64,000 nt of DNA from Amphibalanus amphitrite (GCF_019059575.1 NW_024882997.1:88823-152822); one strand, 5' to 3'. Counted from the stretch's first letter, positions 1 through 12,362 are shown. Numbers and translations are program-made. The notes: generated by a model from the letters alone, not told the origin.

Positions 1-224
1 AAACTGATATTGTAGTGCGGTGCAGACTGCAGTCTTGAGTCTACCTACCAGTGGATCGTGTAAAACCACACACCATGAGAGTGTAGTGCGGTACAGTCTA
101 CCTACTAGTCAGGGGTGTAATTTATATCTCTTCGTGGGGGAAGATGCACCCACAATCCTGAAATATGCCCCCACAATGATGAAAATGCACGAACAAGTCT
201 TTTACAACTTACAAGGCTACAAGC

Positions 225-965
225 GTCCTTTCGAGAGCACGGCGCCCTCCGCATGCTCTAACGGCGTCCCTATGACCTCGCGTTCCTGGATAGTGTAGCG
301 TTTTTAATCACTCGGCGCCCTTCTGGGAGAATGGCGCCCTTTTGACAGCCATTCTCATGGCCTAACGGCGCCCTCCTGACCGTCTCGCGTATGTCTCTGT
401 CCACCGTGCATCCCTCGACTGTTCGGTGCCCCTCTGGCCTCTCAGCGCCCCTGGACCACATAGCGTTTTCAATCACTCGGCGCCCTTCTGGGAGAATGGC
501 GCCCCTTTTAATGGTCTCACGGCGCCCTCGTACCGTCTGGCGCCCCTATGTCCCCATTCCCAACAACTTAGCACTACTGAAAGTTCAGTCCGAACAGTCC
601 TGTTCGGCGCCCTTCTGGCCTCTCAGCACCCCTGGATCATGCATATAGTATAGCATTTTTAATTACCTGGCGCCCTTCTGGGAGAATGGCACCCTCGTCA
701 TGGTCTCACGGCGTCCTCGTAACCTTCTGGCGTCCCTGCCCTACGTCCCCACCAACTTAGCGCTACTGACTGTACGGTGTTAACTGAATGGCGCCCCTCT
801 ACATTTTTTTACGCTTTTCCGGTCACTTTACACTTTTAACCGTGTCAGACATGTCACTTGTAGCGCCCTTCGGCTAGCAATGTTATCAAATTCGGTGTTA
901 ATTTAGGCTCCCACATACAGAATGTCCATTGCGCCCCAAGGCGGCCTGGCGCCCCTACAGCTGGG
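225..965. repeat. Degenerate GGCGCCCTT tandem repeat
   Basis: Short degenerate units built around TGGCGCCCTTCTGGGAGAAT and CACGGCGCCCTC repeat irregularly through this stretch. Open frames here come from the repeat and show no protein family. Confidence 0.65.
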
Positions 966-1046
966 CACCCACAATCATTTTAAGAAAATTACACCCCTGC
1001 TACCAGTGAACCGTGTAAAACCGGACTGAAATTGCAGTGCGGTATG

Positions 1047-1261
1047 TATAGTCGACTACAGAATGATGTTCCACTTTTCACAGGCAATTATTTGCCTGGA
1101 GTGGTAGGCTGTGCCGCATCACACGGGCTGAGTTCACAAATTATGGTTTTGTCCCAATGCTCACAATCGACACGCTTAATTGCGTGATAAACGGCACAAC
1201 TTAGCGCTCCGGTCAACTGATAGCTTCTGAGGAGTGGAACATCATTCTGTAGTCGACTATA
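1047..1261. mobile_element. MITE with TA flanks and ~28-bp TIR
   Basis: The left end TATAGTCGACTACAGAATGA (continuing TGTTCCAC) is matched by its reverse complement at the right end, so the inverted repeats are about 28 bp. TA flanks both ends, as expected for a Tc1/mariner-type target duplication. The host repeat unit is interrupted exactly at the insertion. A longer relative with similar ends lies at 28645-29660. Confidence 0.8.
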
Positions 1262-1341
1262 CAGTAGGTATACCTACCAGTGAACCGTGTAAAACCACAC
1301 ACTGATATTGTAGTGCGGCACAGTCTACCTACCAGTGAACC

Positions 1342-2249
1342 TTAACCCTCGCCCGCACATGGGGGGGTTGCCACCCCCCCAGGTAGTCTTTCTGCTCTGC
1401 ACTCAACATTTTTAGAGCTAGAAGGCTGATTTTTCGTATAGCTGCTCGTCTATCCTTTCTTGATGTCCACTGAAAATTTCAAGTTTCTGTGATTTTTGGT
1501 TTCGGAGATATGACCTTATTTTTCAGGTCATGTCATGACCCAAATGGCCAATTCTCAACATCTTGCGTTTGCCATGGGCCTTGTGAGCTTTTGACACCCT
1601 GATTTCGGCCTTTTTTGCCAGTCTTACCTCCCACCTATCATGGAACATGTTGTTCGACGATGTACAGGGGTCAAGGTCAGGGTCAAGGTCAACCTAGGTC
1701 ATCTACGATAATTGCGTTTTAGGCAAGCTGAATTTACTTTTTGTGAATTTTTTTGACTGCATTTTTGGTAAAAGCTTCTCAGATCATGAGTTCATGTAAT
1801 ATAGACCCAAAAACAATCGGTGCACACATCAGTATACACACAGACACACACAGACATACCTACAAACACATATAATTGACCTTGACCTAACTTGACCTGA
1901 AATGACCTCAGCAGCTAAATTCTGGTCGGATAGTGTGACAAAGAGGTTCTAGCTGGCTTGGCACCAGAAAACAGCATTGTCATCGGTATTTGCTAAGCAG
2001 CGCACTTGATATCCAACGGTGACCCAAAACAGCAACATTTTTTAGTTTGACCTGACCTGGAAGGTCAATGACTGACCTGAGAAGGTAAAACTGGGTATCA
2101 TTGGATTCGTCTCTTCCCAAAGAATCTTTTTGGTCTTTACCGCTAAGCTCTATCTCCAACAGGAACGAAATGGCGCGGGGGGTGGCAACCACCCCCCCCC
2201 CCCATGTGCGTTCTAGGATGGGAAAATGGCATGTGCGGGCGAGGGTTAA
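1342..2249. mobile_element. TTAA-flanked non-autonomous element
   Basis: The element is 900 bp between TTAA copies at 1342-1345 and 2246-2249. Its first 16 bases, CCCTCGCCCGCACATG, are repeated inverted at the right end. Just inside each end lies a G-run / short loop / C-run hairpin whose loops (GGTTGCCACC and GGTGGCAACC) are reverse complements. The interior has many TGACCT/AGGTCA hexamers, including TCAAGGTCA at 1671 and 1683. There is no transposase. The TTAA target suggests mobilisation by a piggyBac- or Kolobok-type enzyme (inference). Confidence 0.8.
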
Positions 2250-2449
2250 GCCACACATACCTACTGATATTGTACTGCGGTACAGTCTACCTTCCAGTGA
2301 ACCGTATAAAACTACACACTGATATTATAGTGCAGTGCAGTTCACACATTATGAGCGTGTAGTGTGGTACAGTCTACCTACCAGAAGTTCGTTTTACCAC
2401 AGTCGCCACACTCTGAGGTTGCAGTGCGGTACATGCATCGCTAAACGTA

Positions 2450-3329
2450 AAGAATCAGACATGATTTGGTGTATTCTGTCGCCTTCTGGTAGTTATAATA
2501 ACCCGGTTTACATAGCATATTTGACGAGGCTCTAGCTCGTTAATTTGGCGATAATTTCGTTGCAGTGGTCTTAAAATATTGAGAGGGGATCATTTTGTAA
2601 ATTGTTAAGCACCATTGGCATCTTTTGCAACATCACGGACGGAGCTTGCAACAAACCCTATGTAAACGCGTCTAATTACGCCGTCATCTTTGCTTCAATT
2701 CATAGAACACCATATCTTCACACCCAAAGAAATTCTCAGCTTCGGCATCCTGTATTTGTATGGAAACCTTAGATGTTGAGGTGAAAAGCAATAATTGATC
2801 TCCTGGTCGCCAGCTTTACACATGCTATGGATGCCTCATTTCTGGGATGTGAAAATCATAAATAACTATACCCGGACCTGCCTCGCAGCAGACGGCACAG
2901 GAATCCGGGCATCCACCGGAGCAGACGGCACAGGAAGCGGCATTCATTGATGCCCGGAGGCGGTGAGATCACAATAAGCGACAGGAGAGACGCGTGGAGT
3001 GACTTCGCCGGCCGAATGCCGCGACCGAAAACTACACAAACTGCTGCAACCACGGAGCTGAAAGACGCTCGGCCGTAGTGAAAAGACGGAAAGACAACAG
3101 ACAGAGTCGGCGCGCATTAACAGGCAGCCGGGGGAGCCGGCATGGTTCCCAGTGTCTCAACTCGCACTGCTGATGGGTTCACGTGTTCAGCACGAGTCGG
3201 TGGCACGGTGGAGATCCAGCAGAGGTAGAGTGGGGAGTGAATGGAGAGAGTGCTGGATGATCCGGCGGGGTGAGATGAGCGGCCGCTGGAGTTGCGTGGT
3301 TACTGGTAGCTGGGCGCCGCCGACGCCGT
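2450..3329. other. Non-coding 3' flank of troponin C
   Basis: No convincing gene is seen. A short duplicated segment, GCAGACGGCACAGGAA, occurs at about 2888 and 2925, flanked by CCGGGCATC and its inverse. Troponin C 3' UTR sequence is expected here on the minus strand, but no clear poly(A) signal was found. Confidence 0.4.
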
Positions 3330-6300
3330 CTAACCAGTCATCATGGCCATGAACTCTGTCAACACGAGGTCACAGGTCAGTATCGGAGGTCAGTGCTAGC
3401 GACAGTGTAGGGTCAGACTGGAAGACGAGCTGCGCCTGCATGCATTCATAATTACAATTTATCTGGTAAATGTTCGGTGAAATCAGATACTACCGGGAAT
3501 TCTGATTAAAGAAAAACTTCGACCTTTTACATCGAATGTGAGATATGGGCGTCATCCTCATTTGGTGCACCAGCTGTTTATCACTACGTTATCGGTCAAT
3601 AAAAGGGGATGTACTGTTGTTTTTTTTGCGATGCGCCGCCCCAACACGCCCCTCGGTAGGGCGCCGCGGCTCCCCCTCAGTCCGGCGCGCGGCGGCTCAC
3701 CGTCGAAGTCGACGGTGCCGGAGCCGTCCTCGTCGATCTCGTCGATGATGCCGAGCAGCTCCTCCTCGGTAAGGCGCGGGTCGAGCTCGTGCAGGATCTC
3801 CTTCAGCGTCTGAGTGGTGATGTAGCCGTTTCCTGGCGGCCGAGGGGACAGCGCAGACGTGAACGGCCTGCTCACTGCTCACGGCTCACTGCTCACTGTT
3901 CACTGCTCACTACTCAGACTCGGCAAATGGCCGGACCGAGTGCGAGGAAAATCGACTATCTGCTAGTTGCTCCTAATAAATGTGGAAGAAAAGTTGGATG
4001 TATCTCAACAAAGGCATGAAAATTAGGTTCATTGCAAAGACAGTTGCTAGTTTAATATCATTAGTACCTAAATACAATATAACTACTATAACTGCCTACT
4101 TCTAAAACCATCGAAATATAAAATAAGCTGCATAGACTCGATTCCCATCGTCAATGAACTGACTGATTCCCACCCGCGGTGCGACGGGCGGGCTCCTCAC
4201 CCCGTCCCTCCCACTTCCCAGGCCCGTTTGGCCACCGGCCGCAGCGCGGACAAACAACTCACCTTCCTTGTCGTACAGACGGAACGCCTCCTTGAGCTCC
4301 TTGAGCATGGCCTCCTCGTCCTCCTCAATGAGGAACTTAGCCGAGAGCTGCAGGAACTCGGGGAACTCGATCTGACCCGAGCCTGAAACCGACCCGACAC
4401 GGTCACACCAGGTCAGCCTGGACAGGAGGTCGGGTACCATCTTCAGACGTAGTCCGTCATCCGTATCGGTGTTACTTCTCTTGAGATTAAGAATGTCCAT
4501 CAGTAATACTATGGGTAAATGGATTGATAAGTTAGCTCCGGCGTGTTGATAGACGGATAAAGCTGTGAAAAACCTGTGCCTAAGGTCATGTTTCTCCGTC
4601 AACACCGGGCCGGAAACGAATGAATGAGGTGCAGTTAGACGTGTTTACTGATAAAACACGGCCGCTCAGCCAGCTACTACACCCCAAAAATAGCTGCTGG
4701 TAAACAGTCGTGTGAACTCAGTATGAGTGCCGCCCCATTATTACAAGGCGGACGCCAGTGAGACTAGTCGTGCTCTCTGTACGGTACGTGTCTGGTGTTT
4801 GGCGTGCTCTCTGCACGGTATGTGTCTGATGTTTGGCGTGCTCTCTGTACGGTATGTGTCTGGTGTTTGGCGTGCTCTCTGTACGGTATGTGTCTGGTCT
4901 CTGGCGTGCTCTCTGTACAGTATGTGTCTGGTGTTTGGAGTGCTGTCTGTACGGTATGTGTCTGGTCTCTGGCGTGCTCTCTGTACAGTATGTGTCTGGT
5001 GTTTGGAGTGCTAGCTATCCGGTCAGTCCGCTGTCGCCGGTGACGGCCACTGTCGCTGTGCCGTCACTGACCGTCCTCGTCGATCTCCTCGATGATCTGT
5101 TTGAAGGAGGTGGAGGAGACCTTGATGCCCATCATGCGGAGGATGTCGCTGACCGTCTCCGGTGAGATGTAGCCCTTCTTGTCGCGGTCGAAGCTGTCGA
5201 ACGCCCTCCTCAGGACGACGATCTGCTCCTTCTCCAGACCCGTCTCCTCCTGTGTGTATGTGGTGGTGGTGGTGGTGGGGGGGGGGGCAGTCAGTCACAG
5301 TCACAGTCACAGTCACAGTCACAGTCACACAGTCACACTCACACAGGACAACAATCTGCTCCTTTTCTAGACCAGTCTCCTAGCGGGTGACCAGGAGCAG
5401 CCAGACAGTCAAAATCACACAGTAAACAGTCACACAGTCACAGTTAGACGCTCACATTCACAGTCACAGCCGACATTCACACAGTCACAAATGTATGAGT
5501 CACCGTCACATGGTCACAGTCACATCCAGTCACAGTCACAATCCCGCTGTCACATAAAGTCACAGTCACATGCTGTCAGTGGCATAGTCACAGTCACGCG
5601 CTCATAGTCACATATAGTCACAGTCGGTAGTCACACAGTAATAAATAATCACACAGTCCGTCACACAGCAATTTAATCATTCAGTCCTAAGCAGTCCTTC
5701 AAACAGTGACAGTCGCTCTCACAGCCTTTCATCATCTAACTAATGTTATGCATAGTTATCAAGTCACAGTCAAAGAGACACGGGCCGTGTGCAAGTAGTT
5801 AATTTCGCAGAACTGTAAATAATAACTGTTGGTTAGGTTAATTTAGGAAATATTTTGAAGTGCCGTCCTTTCCAATTCATTTTATGAGCAGTTGCTGGCA
5901 TTCTTATACCTACCTAATGGTACCGGTACTGACAAATGCACATCCTAAAGTTGACGGATTGATCATATACTGGGAACGTCAACATACGGCTGACATTTGG
6001 CTGAAATTCCTCAAATTCATTTTGCCTTTCAGTGAGCCTTCAGCCTGCGCAACTGAAATAATAAATTTTACGTTTGAATGCGCATTGAGTATTTTACCAG
6101 ATAGGCCTTTGCGGTCTTACCGGAGTTACGACCTGTAGATGGTCTATGTGGTCTTACCATATATCGACACCTTTTTTTTAAACCCCACATCTGCTCTCCC
6201 GTGAATTTCCGGGAGGCACGAAAGATGTCCTTTTAAAAGTGTCCAATCGTCCGATCCTGATCAAATATGTGTGTTCGTAGGCCTGTTCTGGTATTGCTTT

Positions 6301-6613
6301 ATCTGCCAAGACAGACAAACTTGAGAAAAATCGAGTGATTGTACCTTTTTTGAAGGTCTCTAACCAACTTGTCTGAAATTCACCGGAGAGCAAATGTGGG
6401 GTTAAAAAAAGTGTCGATATCTGGAGTTACGAGCTGTCACCTGGTCCTGGTCCATCACCTATGGGTATCACTTCTGCCATCCCCCTGTCCACCCCAGCCG
6501 CCCGTCTCGGTCCATCTCTCACTGGTGAGGAGCTGGGTGATCACGGGGCGTCCCCCGCCTCCCGACCTGCCCCTCCATCCCATCCTTACCGCATACTGCT
6601 CGTCCTCCGACAT
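3330..6613 (-). CDS. TnC: Troponin C (arthropod type), 5 exons
   Basis: This is the calcium sensor of the troponin complex on muscle thin filaments. Coding exons in order are 6590-6613, 5072-5249, 4263-4382, 3701-3832 and 3330-3355. They total 480 nt and 159 residues, with GT/AG junctions and matching phases. There are four EF-hands. Loops at residues 65-76 ([13 protein letters not shown]) and 141-152 ([13 protein letters not shown]) have all ligands and glutamate at position 12. Loops at 29-40 and 105-116 end in threonine and should not bind calcium, the usual arthropod pattern. The C-terminus is EFMAMMTG. Exon 1 (MSEDEQYA, donor GTAAGG) is the least certain part because it is short. Introns hold two minisatellites, a MITE and a partial copy of exon 2. 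EF-hand order and length fit troponin C better than calmodulin. Confidence 0.93.
4763..5012. repeat. ~34-bp minisatellite in troponin C intron 2
   Basis: About seven head-to-tail copies of a unit like GTGTCTGGTGTTTGGCGTGC followed by TCTCTGTACGGTAT lie between exons 2 and 3. A variant with GTCTCTGG alternates with it, so the higher-order period is about 68 bp. The open frames here are repeat artefacts. Confidence 0.85.
5262..5700. repeat. CACAGT-rich simple repeat in troponin C intron 1
   Basis: A TGG/G run leads into perfect CAGTCA hexamers (5289-5335), then degenerate CACAGTCACA repeats to about 5700. It starts within 20 bp of the exon 2 acceptor and surrounds the exon 2 fragment copy at 5344-5379. 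Confidence 0.85.
5344..5379 (-). pseudogene. Partial duplicate of troponin C exon 2
   Basis: Thirty-six bases encode [12 protein letters not shown], identical to residues 10-21 of troponin C at the start of exon 2. The two DNA copies differ at five sites, all third-codon positions and all synonymous. The copy is preceded by an intact acceptor (CGCTAG) and runs straight into the CAGTCA repeat, where the rest of the exon is missing. It is probably a truncated duplicate exon or former alternative exon. Confidence 0.75.
6161..6420. mobile_element. 260-bp MITE in troponin C intron 1
   Basis: Ends ATATCGACACCTTTTTTTA and TAAAAAAAGTGTCGATAT are inverted, continuing as CCCCACATCTGCTCTCC versus GGAGAGCAAATGTGGGG, giving TIRs of about 38 bp. 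The interior is AT-rich and non-coding. A GGAGTTACGA segment occurs on both sides (6122 and 6423). Confidence 0.75.
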
Positions 6614-7566
6614 GGTGTTCCGAGGTGTGGAGTGAGGCGGGTGGTCCGGGGAGTGACCTGCGGGCGACACGGGCAGCCGGCGGCGACTGGTCCCGGCGCC
6701 CGGTCAGCAGCTCTGTGCCCGGCTGCCCGCCCCGCCCGCCCCGCTCTCCGGCTATTTCCGGCACCTTGTGCCATCGGGCGAGTCGTCGATTCCAGTCGCT
6801 TGCTCGGCGGGCCGCCGCGCGCTGAAACTGGAGAGTGTTCGACCCAAATGGCCCCCCGTCCGCCCCAGGTGCCAGGGTCAAGTGGCAGAGCCCGGCGGTT
6901 CGCGGAAGGAAGCAGGTGCCTGGAGCACGTTCAATGCTCAAGAAAACAAAACGGCTGTAAGAATGGCCGAAAATGCCATAAGATAAGTGACATCAAGCAA
7001 AGGGCTAAGTGATTTTATCTTATGAGAACGAGTAATTGTTCAAAATTGCGTAAAAGTCGGTAGAATTTTGACGCAAATGCGGCAAATGGTGTTTCTATAA
7101 ATGAGGTTATTTTATCCCCACCGCCCCCACCGGCTTATCGGTTTTCAATAACCCGCTCCGGCCGAGGGGCTGGGGGCGGATGGAATCCCCCTTACCTTTT
7201 CAGCCCTTATTGACCTGAACCTTCGCGGCAAAACAAGCATGCCATTACGAGACGCAGCGACTGGAAGTACCCAATTTTAAGGTCTTAGGTCAGCCAGTGA
7301 CCTCTAACGTCAGACCGAACTACCCAAGGTAGAGGCCTCATTTTTTTGTGAGTAACTTGGCAAGAATGATCGCAGTCTAGAAATTTTAAATCCATCGTGT
7401 TTGACATGCTTGATGCTCGAGCACGTCGAATGATACGTAGGTATAGGTATGGAGTATGGACTATGGTTTGTGAGAGATCCACTTAGGGTGTTGATTTTAG
7501 ATCAGTCAATGTAAGGCCAAAAGCCACGCAGGCTACAAAATTGGTCAAAGGAGGTCATAGTGTACC
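6614..7566. other. Upstream region of troponin C
   Basis: 6620-6880 is GC-rich and lies just upstream of the predicted troponin C start, so it may hold the 5' UTR and promoter. No TATA box is obvious on the minus strand. 6990-7560 is AT-richer. It contains a fragment of C/G-run sequence (7125-7195) like the ends of the TTAA elements, but no complete element. No gene is seen. Confidence 0.4.
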
Positions 7567-7701
7567 TATATCATCTGACTTTGCCAGGCCATTATAACCC
7601 CGTTTCCATGGGCACCACTGATCCGGATCAGTACCTTGTAAGGGCTTAGGCTGCCCATGGAAACACCCGTAAGCCCGTACCGGTGATCCGAAGTCAAATG
7701 T
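7567..7701. repeat. ~135-bp foldback
   Basis: An imperfect long inverted repeat with CATCTGACTTTG at the left and GAAGTCAAATG at the right. Inside it, GTTTCCATGGGCA (7609) is repeated inverted as TGCCCATGGAAAC (7652). It resembles a short foldback transposon abutting the damaged left end of the next element. Confidence 0.6.
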
Positions 7702-7719
7702 GGTCGGATGGTCGGATGG

Positions 7720-9949
7720 ACCCCCCATGTTTTTTCGTGAATAATTTGCGCAAAAAGCGTCTAATCGCGACGAAACTTTCAGTACCCTCGAGTTGATTAA
7801 TTGTACACCTATTCTGAAAATTTCATGACCCTGACCCAAGTGACCTTTGACCTGTGACCTATTTCCCGAGGCCATGTTTGGCCGGAATCGCGATTCGGCG
7901 TATGTCGGCTCGCATTAGCCGCGCGTTTGCAAGCTTTTCGTGGTTTCAAACGTTCACACATGTGATTTGGTGTTGCTTTCATTCATTAGGGTGGATGTCA
8001 AGGTCACCTGAAGGTTAGGTCAGGTCATTGACCTTTGGTGACCTCGGTTCTCTTTCGAGTTTTACATGTAACATGTTTCTATTATGCATTTCAGACCTTG
8101 TGGAACAGTCCTTTTCGGCTATTTCTCGTTGTATATGCGTTTGATCTTAACCAAATTTTGGCATTGGTAGTTTGAGAGCCCTACCTAATTTTTATCAATA
8201 TGGTCTATTAACAAAAATGGAAAAATTAAGGCACTTGTCATTGACTGATAATGTTAAGGTCGTCAGAGCCCTGCTTAGAGGCTGGCACAGACTGGGCGCT
8301 GTCTCCCTCTGATTGGTCGTCACTGCGGCTTGGCTCCGCCCACTTGCGGTCCAGCCTCGGGTCATGTCGGCGGCAGTCGCAGTCTGGCCGGCCGGCGCGG
8401 CGTGCGGGCCGCGCGCGCAGCGCAGCAGCGAAGTAGAGCACTTGTTTGCACGTCAGGAACTTTTGGTGTTCTACGACAAATAAGGACGGAGGAAGAAAGA
8501 AAAAGGAAGATGAGAAAAAGTGAGAATGAGACTAACGGTAGACGGTGGCTAGTGGACAGCAAACAATGTGCATAAACGCTAGAGCAGAGACAGGAGACCC
8601 GAGACAAAAACGGTAGACGAAAGACATCTCTCTCTGTTTTAATGTTTTTCAGCCCTAAGATCTATCAACGATATCCTCAAAGCATTGTGGAACTATTATG
8701 GAAAATTGAATATTTTCACACAAAAAAATAACACAATTTTACTCTAAAAAAAACGAAATGCAAGTACATGTATGGATATCCTCAATTAAATAAGGCCGTT
8801 GAATGACACATTCCATAGCAAATACGTATCTAAAGACAATCCAGTAGATTCTGTTTCGTTGCTCCTTAAATGCACCATAGCCTGTAGGAAAACAGGACAG
8901 CGGAGAAGCTCGTTATAAATTATTGAAAGTAAGATTCCTTTAATTTTGTAGGCAATAACATTCTGGAGCTTACTCTGTAGTTGGAAGGAGTGCTTATCGC
9001 TTTATACATGCACCGATCTGCATTGCATTGCATTCTTCATCCTCATTCTCTCCGCGCGAGATACGCCACATTCACGCAAGGACACCTGCGTAATTAGCGT
9101 GCGTCTTGTTCCAGTCCGCCAGATCTCTGCACCGCCCTGACCCCGAGAGGCGAATGACCGGTCTCGGTGTCGCGGCGCAGTGGGCGGAGCTTAGCCGCGG
9201 CGCAACAGCTGACGTTGCTACGCCATGCTAGCCTCTACCACGGCGCAGACTTTTCCGATCAATTTTTACCATTACAAGTCAATGACAAGTGCCTTTCATT
9301 TTAACAATTTGTTAAAAGACCATATTAGTAAAAATTAGGTAGGCCCTTGAAACTCATTGTGTCAAAGTTTGGTTGAAATCAAGCGTATAGGTAACGAGAA
9401 AGAGCCAAAAAGGACTGTTCCAGGGGGTCTGAAATGCATAGTAGGCAGTTTTTGGAGCTGAATTCGTATTTAAAAACCATTTGAACATTTACGAAGTAGT
9501 TTTGGTGCCTTCGTAGCATGTTACGTAGCTGTCAGAGGCGGTTGACACGTACTACGAATACCCGTCACGACCCCTACTGGTTGACCTGACCTCACCTGAC
9601 CCGACCTGGTCAAAATGCTTCAAGACATCATTTGTGATAAAAAAAAAAAAAAATAACGCGATATTCGTGCTTAGCACCCCGAAAACCCACGTAGCAGCCA
9701 CACTTTACGACTTTCTAACAGGTCCCGATTTTCCGACTTTTGGGTCATTGACCTGACCTGGAAGGTCAACCATTGACCTAGGGCCTTAAAATTGGGTATC
9801 ATCGGCTTCCTCTCGTCACGGGCAGCACGCTCCTTTTTTTCCGCGAAGCTCTAGCTCGATCAGGGGCCAAACGGCAAGGGAGGTCCAACCGACCCCCCCC
9901 CCCCCTACACGTTAGAAGCTGGCAAACGCCGCACACATGCGAGGGTTAA
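7720..9949. mobile_element. TTAA-type element, left end damaged, split by a nested element
   Basis: The right end GCGAGGG-TTAA is at 9939-9949. The body from about 7720 matches the intact element at 29972-30868, including GTTTGGCCGGAATCGCGATT near 7874 and 30160. The left TIR is missing, replaced by GGTCGGATGGTCGGATGGA. The body is interrupted at 8082-9441 by a TA-flanked element. AGGTCA hexamers are abundant on both sides of the interruption. Confidence 0.75.
8082..9441. mobile_element. 1.36-kb TA-flanked element with ~150-bp TIR, nested
   Basis: The ends TTATGCATTTCAGACC and GGTCTGAAATGCATAG are inverted. The similarity continues inward for about 150 bp, including GGAACAGTCCTTTT and GGCACTTGTCATTGACT. 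TA flanks both sides. The sibling element at 30350-30390 has the uninterrupted sequence, confirming the insertion point. The GC-rich core (8285-8450 and 9080-9230) has CCAAT-type motifs but no coding region. Confidence 0.85.
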
Positions 9950-11494
9950 GCCTAAGTAGAAGTACCTAAGTAATAGTGTATGCATATGATTCGTCAATCA
10001 TTACCTACCACTGTTTAATTAGTGACACCTCCAAAAGCTGTTATGTGACGTTCTATGACCGTGTTCCTGGTCGGCGCTGTCGTTTGTCACCCCGCTGTTC
10101 GCCGTTCCGCCTCACAAATTCATCGTGACGTCTCCGTAACACCCGACCGCCAGCCGACACTCGCTGTGAGCCAAGGGTGACGAATGGACGTCATCCGCCG
10201 CCGGTGGCCGCGCCGGGCCCCCTCTCCTGACCCCTGACCCCGGCCCCGCCCCGACCCCGGGCCGGCCCTGGACGCAGCGCGCTGGGGCGCTGGCCCGTTC
10301 CAGTCGCGTTGGCAGCAGTGCCAGCCGGGAGGGCGGCTCCACACAGGTGTGTGGACGGCTCGCTCCCCAGCCCCGGGGCGCTATTTGTGGCCCGGTCGAC
10401 ACTGAACTGACCGGCGCACAGCGATCCCCAGTGACTGACGGCGAGTGATCGGTGGACCGCGGCCCGGGAGACGGCCGGAACAAAAACAGGCCCCGTTCCG
10501 GGTGCTTTACTACCCGGGCAGAGTCGAGCGATGGACGGCCGGCGCCGGTGACAGTTTTGTGGCCGCGATGACGGGCACGATGTCGGCGATGACGGACACG
10601 ATGTCGGCGATGACGGGCAGGATCTCGGCGCCCCGTAACTTCACAGCAACAGCATCACCAACAGCGTTGAATATAAATACACGCGGCATCTCAAAAATAA
10701 AACTGGGTAATGTCATTGTCGACTGCGTGCAGTTGAACGGATTTTCTTTCGAGGATCGTTTGCACTTTGCAGCAACGAAGTTTCCTATACATTTTCCCAA
10801 AGGCCCCACAGCACGCCACCTCTCCCCCATTTGTCTCTGGCGCGTCTCGGCTCTACTATAATCGCTCTTGGAGGACGTGTCTCGGGGGGGTTCCTCGCAT
10901 TCCTCGGCCTGCCGGTCACAGAGGGGCACAGAGGGCCGCCCGTGCCAACACAAATGCTGTGCCGGCGGCCAGGCCGGGCTGTCGGACCGGACAGGTGGCG
11001 AGCGGCGACACCGGTCGAGCCGGCCGGCCCAGCTCCAGCCGCCGCCAGCGCACCCCGCCCCGGGCGGGGGAGGGTCACGTGACCCGGCGTCACCGGACCG
11101 GCCCTCTGATTGGTCAGTCGCGCGGAGCGACCACCAATCGCAGGCGGTGGGGGTAATTAGAGCTTAGTTATGAGCCGAGCTATCAGCAGCGACTCTTGCC
11201 CCGGTGATCGCTCCTGTTGGCAAGGCCCTACGCTCCTGGTTGAGTTGAGTGGGGTGGTTAGAGGCAAGCTATACGAGCTGCGCATTTCATGCGTTCGAAA
11301 TTGAAATTGTTGCGAACAAAACCCTTTCGCATAGTGTCGAATGGTTATCAATAAGCATGGTTTTAACGATACGATAATGGTAATTGGTATTAAAACAAAA
11401 ATAGCCATATAAAATAAAATAATGTCTCAAGCAACAACAACAATACCTACAAATTGCAGCCACTCACGGGACGCGCTAGCCAGCGACGTTGGCG
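9950..11494. other. Intergenic region with GC-rich block
   Basis: 10110-11110 is strongly GC-rich, with CCAAT/ATTGG motifs near 11106 and 11133 and a short GATGTCGGCGATGACGG triplicate at 10567-10630. Several long open frames run on both strands, but they share no recognisable domain or splice structure. It could be a promoter or CpG-like block for an unseen transcript. No gene is called. Confidence 0.35.
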
Positions 11495-12362
11495 TTAAAG
11501 GAAATAGTTCACATTTTAACATGGGTTTTGAACTGGAATAGCAGTTCCGTAGCTTGGGCTGAGACGAGCATAAATCAGGAGCTTTTACAGCCCAACGATC
11601 ACCCTAGGCAAAGATATTCTATTTCTCGTCCCGAAAAATGTGTCTTGCGTTGAGGATGTGTGCCTTGCATATATTCGCATCCAGTATGAAACGAGCATGG
11701 GTCCCGAAAATTCTTCAGAAACTAGAGAAATTATCTGCGAGAACTCTAGAGAAATTCGCTGGCAGTGAGGCGCTCCAGCACGGACGTATAAATAAACTGG
11801 ACCCGCAACCACCTCCATTCAGGTGAAGCCGACAAGGCGCCATTTTACGTTGCCAAAAAACCGTGCTCTGGAAGGTCATCGAGCCAATACAATTAGAATT
11901 GCGTCTTAACGGATGATCGGATCGAGATGCTGGTGGTACCGTTCGACGGGTAATGCTTTGAGGCAGGTGATGCATGTCACAGGTCATTCGGTGTCACGTG
12001 GCGCGTGCCACGTGCCGACAAAGTCAGGAAGGGCAAAAACCTTTAAGCGACGCTCCACATTAAACGGTGGGCGGCACAGGTGCCAAATTCACAGGTCACA
12101 TGTCCCTGTGTTCGACCATTAACATATGGTATGTTCGGCAGCAGGGGGTGCGGAATGCACGCGCTAGTGGCGAAAAACATGTTTTGAGGAGGCATCCTCC
12201 GATTCCGGAAAACCTTGACCTAGGCACACCAAAGTTGGCACACTGACACGACTGGACGAGCGCTTTAAGGCGCTGTACAAATAGATGTGCTGGGGTACAC
12301 GGTGCACGTGCTGTGCACGTGCAAACCTTTTGACGTTGCACTCTGTGTCACATATATGACAG

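Larger units (their letters stand above)
1..2440. repeat. Composite repeat block with ~58-bp unit
   Basis: A unit of about 58 bp containing GTGCGGTACAGTCTACCTAC followed by CAGTGAACCGTGTAAAACC recurs at about 1-130, 1015-1046, 1262-1341 and 2250-2400. It is broken up by a GGCGCC-rich tract and two transposon insertions listed separately. No coding potential is seen. The repeat gives a useful empty-site reference for the insertions. Confidence 0.7.

Noticed and set aside
4102..4605. A 167-codon single-exon EF-hand protein on the minus strand
   Set aside because: Only 4263-4382 is coding (troponin C exon 3); the flanks are introns with clear donor and acceptor.
10112..11167. Several overlapping ORFs of 80-150 codons on both strands
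   Set aside because: The region is GC-rich, so stops are rare; no domain, no splice pattern and no agreement between strands.
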